Positions 22,746 to 23,062 of a stretch of DNA of 23,062 nt are shown one piece after another. The position numbers and the translations under genes are program-made. Below the pieces are notes generated by a model. That model made no database searches, was not told the DNA's origin, and saw nothing but the letters and a program-made list of their open reading frames with translations. The DNA comes from Candidatus Bipolaricaulota bacterium (GTDB lineage Bacteria > Bipolaricaulota > Bipolaricaulia > Bipolaricaulales > Bipolaricaulaceae), in NCBI GenBank assembly GCA_015661965.1, contig DQVA01000033.1, forward strand, positions 1 to 23,062, written 5' to 3'. Numbering within the stretch: position 1 is the first letter of the stretch; every line of letters begins with the position of its first letter.

Positions 22746-23062
22746 ATGCGGAAGTGGCTGGCGCTCCATATCCTGCTCCTTGTCCCCGGGCTTGCCTGGG
22801 GAGGGGGGGTCCTCCCCGGCGAGCACCACGAGCACGCCCTCGCGGTAGTGGGGCCCGATTCCTGGGCCGTGGCCGCCGGCCGCACCGTTCAGGTGTGGTC
22901 GCTCTCGAACCTGGAAGAGCCGGTGAGTGTCCTGACCGGGCCCACCGGCCCGGTATGGTCCTTGGCCGCCTCCCCGGATGGCCGGCTCCTGGCCGCCGGG
23001 GATCAAGACGCGGTGGTCACCGTGTGGGACCTGGAAACCGGGGGAGTCCTGTATCGCCTGTA
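22746..23062 (+). CDS. Exported WD40-repeat protein (partial, N-terminus only)
   Basis: The gene begins at the ATG with AAAGGAGG upstream and runs off the right edge after 105 codons. MRKWLALHILLLVPGLAWG is a signal peptide, with likely cleavage near residue 19-20. The mature part shows beta-propeller repeats: WAVAAGRTVQVWSLSNLEEP, then GPVWSLAASPDGRLLAAGDQ ending VTVWDLETG. This SPDG...LAxG...VxVWD pattern is the WD40 hallmark. Such proteins serve as scaffolds; function here is unknown. Total length cannot be judged. Confidence 0.88.
   Translation, partial: MRKWLALHILLLVPGLAWGGGVLPGEHHEHALAVVGPDSWAVAAGRTVQVWSLSNLEEPVSVLTGPTGPVWSLAASPDGRLLAAGDQDAVVTVWDLETGGVLYRL

Noticed and set aside
1..23062. 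CRISPR arrays, rRNA or tRNA genes
   Set aside because: No regularly spaced direct repeats, rRNA-like blocks or cloverleaf with a T-loop GTTCGA-type sequence were recognised on either strand.

Overview
This is a GC-rich, gene-dense bacterial chromosome segment. Almost every base is coding, genes overlap by a few bases (ATGA, GTGA and CTAG junctions), and GTG starts are common. The core genes (lysS, greA, rnpA, pyk, xseA/xseB, trxB, cdsA, uppS, folC, valS, ndk, dprA) are bacterial. The lineage cannot be fixed from sequence reading alone. Protein style (many R/E/G/P, compact operons) would suit a thermophilic or deep-branching phylum such as Bipolaricaulota (OP1) or a similar candidate phylum, but that is a weak inference.

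Layout. (1) Positions 1-500 hold the tail of an unidentified gene and the decayed remains of a small Y1-type (REP-associated, IS200-like) transposon bounded by inverted GTCGGG(G)TCAGG repeats. Its right edge cuts off a TIGR03546/DUF2062-like membrane protein gene, which follows a small two-helix membrane protein gene. (2) 1320-5449, minus strand: rnpA, greA, lysS, a PAP2 phosphatase and a class I/II aminotransferase form an operon. (3) 5521-6906: pyk on the plus strand, converging on xseB-xseA (minus); XseA carries an unusual HARP-like N-terminal domain. (4) 8892-11539: trxB-like flavoprotein plus acyl-CoA synthetase, with a well-formed sigma-70 promoter. (5) 11701-13763: a cysteine-containing lipoprotein of unknown function and a flavodoxin-type iron-sulfur flavoprotein. 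(6) 13760-15095, minus: M42 aminopeptidase and acylphosphatase. (7) 15221-15690: a YkoF/MTH1187 thiamine-binding-type protein, then a compact intergenic stretch with a promoter, five back-to-back perfect hairpins and a terminator, which is a candidate small RNA. (8) 15686-22660, minus: dprA, ndk, valS, folC-like, uppS, cdsA in one long operon. (9) 22746-end: start of an exported WD40-repeat protein.

How they fit: the dprA-cdsA operon joins translation and nucleotide supply with lipid-carrier and phospholipid synthesis (UppS makes undecaprenyl diphosphate, CdsA makes CDP-diacylglycerol). The PAP2 enzyme in the other operon could dephosphorylate undecaprenyl diphosphate or phosphatidate. The most notable items are the HARP-XseA fusion, a FolC-family ligase lacking several hallmark catalytic residues, the truncated TIGR03546 gene at the edge of a decayed Y1 element, a thioredoxin-reductase-like protein without the usual HRR NADPH motif, and the multi-hairpin intergenic region at 15530-15670.
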